Shown piece by piece: positions 63,989 through 64,000 of a DNA stretch of 64,000 bases. Within the stretch, counting starts at the first letter, position 1. Each line of letters begins with the position of its first letter. Made by a program: the position numbers and the translations under genes. Source of the DNA: Porites lobata (taxonomy: Eukaryota; Cnidaria; Anthozoa; Scleractinia; Poritidae). Under the pieces are notes generated by a model. The model was not told where the DNA came from. It was given only the letters and a program-made list of their open reading frames with translations, and made no database searches. Where the stretch lies: NCBI GenBank assembly GCA_942486035.1, contig CALNXK010000319.1:313443-377442 (forward strand). The letters are read 5' to 3'.

Positions 63989-64000
63989 GTTTGTTGATTG

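Overview
The window is nuclear DNA of an animal. It is AT-rich, the genes are split by GT-AG introns, and introns and intergenic DNA are packed with small inverted-repeat transposons. Both protein genes look metazoan. Several repeat families (elements ending TAGCCTGCGTAGC, elements starting GGCCCCAGTTGTTC, elements rich in CGACGGCGACGG, short tRNA-derived SINEs) resemble repeats I associate with anthozoan cnidarians, most likely a stony coral. That last step is recognition from memory, not a search.

Two genes were reconstructed exon by exon, and every splice phase closes. (1) CDK5, cyclin-dependent kinase 5, minus strand, 10350-31089: 12 coding exons, 297 codons plus stop, complete. (2) A class I myosin of the MYO1B/MYO1A type, plus strand, 38533 to beyond the right edge: 25 coding exons in the window, 728 codons, covering the whole motor domain and the start of the first IQ motif. 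The genes are head to head. Their coding starts are 7.4 kb apart, but candidate untranslated MYO1B exons (a donor at 31567; possible exons 35101-35135 and 37677-37779) suggest that its transcript may begin within a few hundred bases of CDK5, so the promoter may be shared.

Layout: 1-10216 has no recognisable gene and holds tandem and inverted repeats. 10217-31089 is CDK5, with an 8.4-kb intron (13437-21799) full of repeats. 31090-38532 is the intergenic/5'-leader zone with a 1.2-kb TTAA-flanked element. 38533-64000 is the myosin gene.

The most interesting content is the transposon layer. At least six insertions share a TAG(C/A)CT(G/A)CG-like terminus and clean 9-bp target duplications, although their interiors are unrelated in places, and one is nested in another. 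One of these duplications copies the probable branch point of CDK5 intron 3 to both sides of the element. Another element type, with TTAA-GGTGGCT ends, coincides with the 5' splice site of myosin exon 12. A third sits 22 bp from the exon 19 acceptor. Several other elements can be seen interrupted by later insertions, so relative ages can be read directly. The two genes belong to separate processes (proline-directed kinase signalling; membrane-linked actin motor), and nothing in the sequence ties their functions together beyond adjacency.
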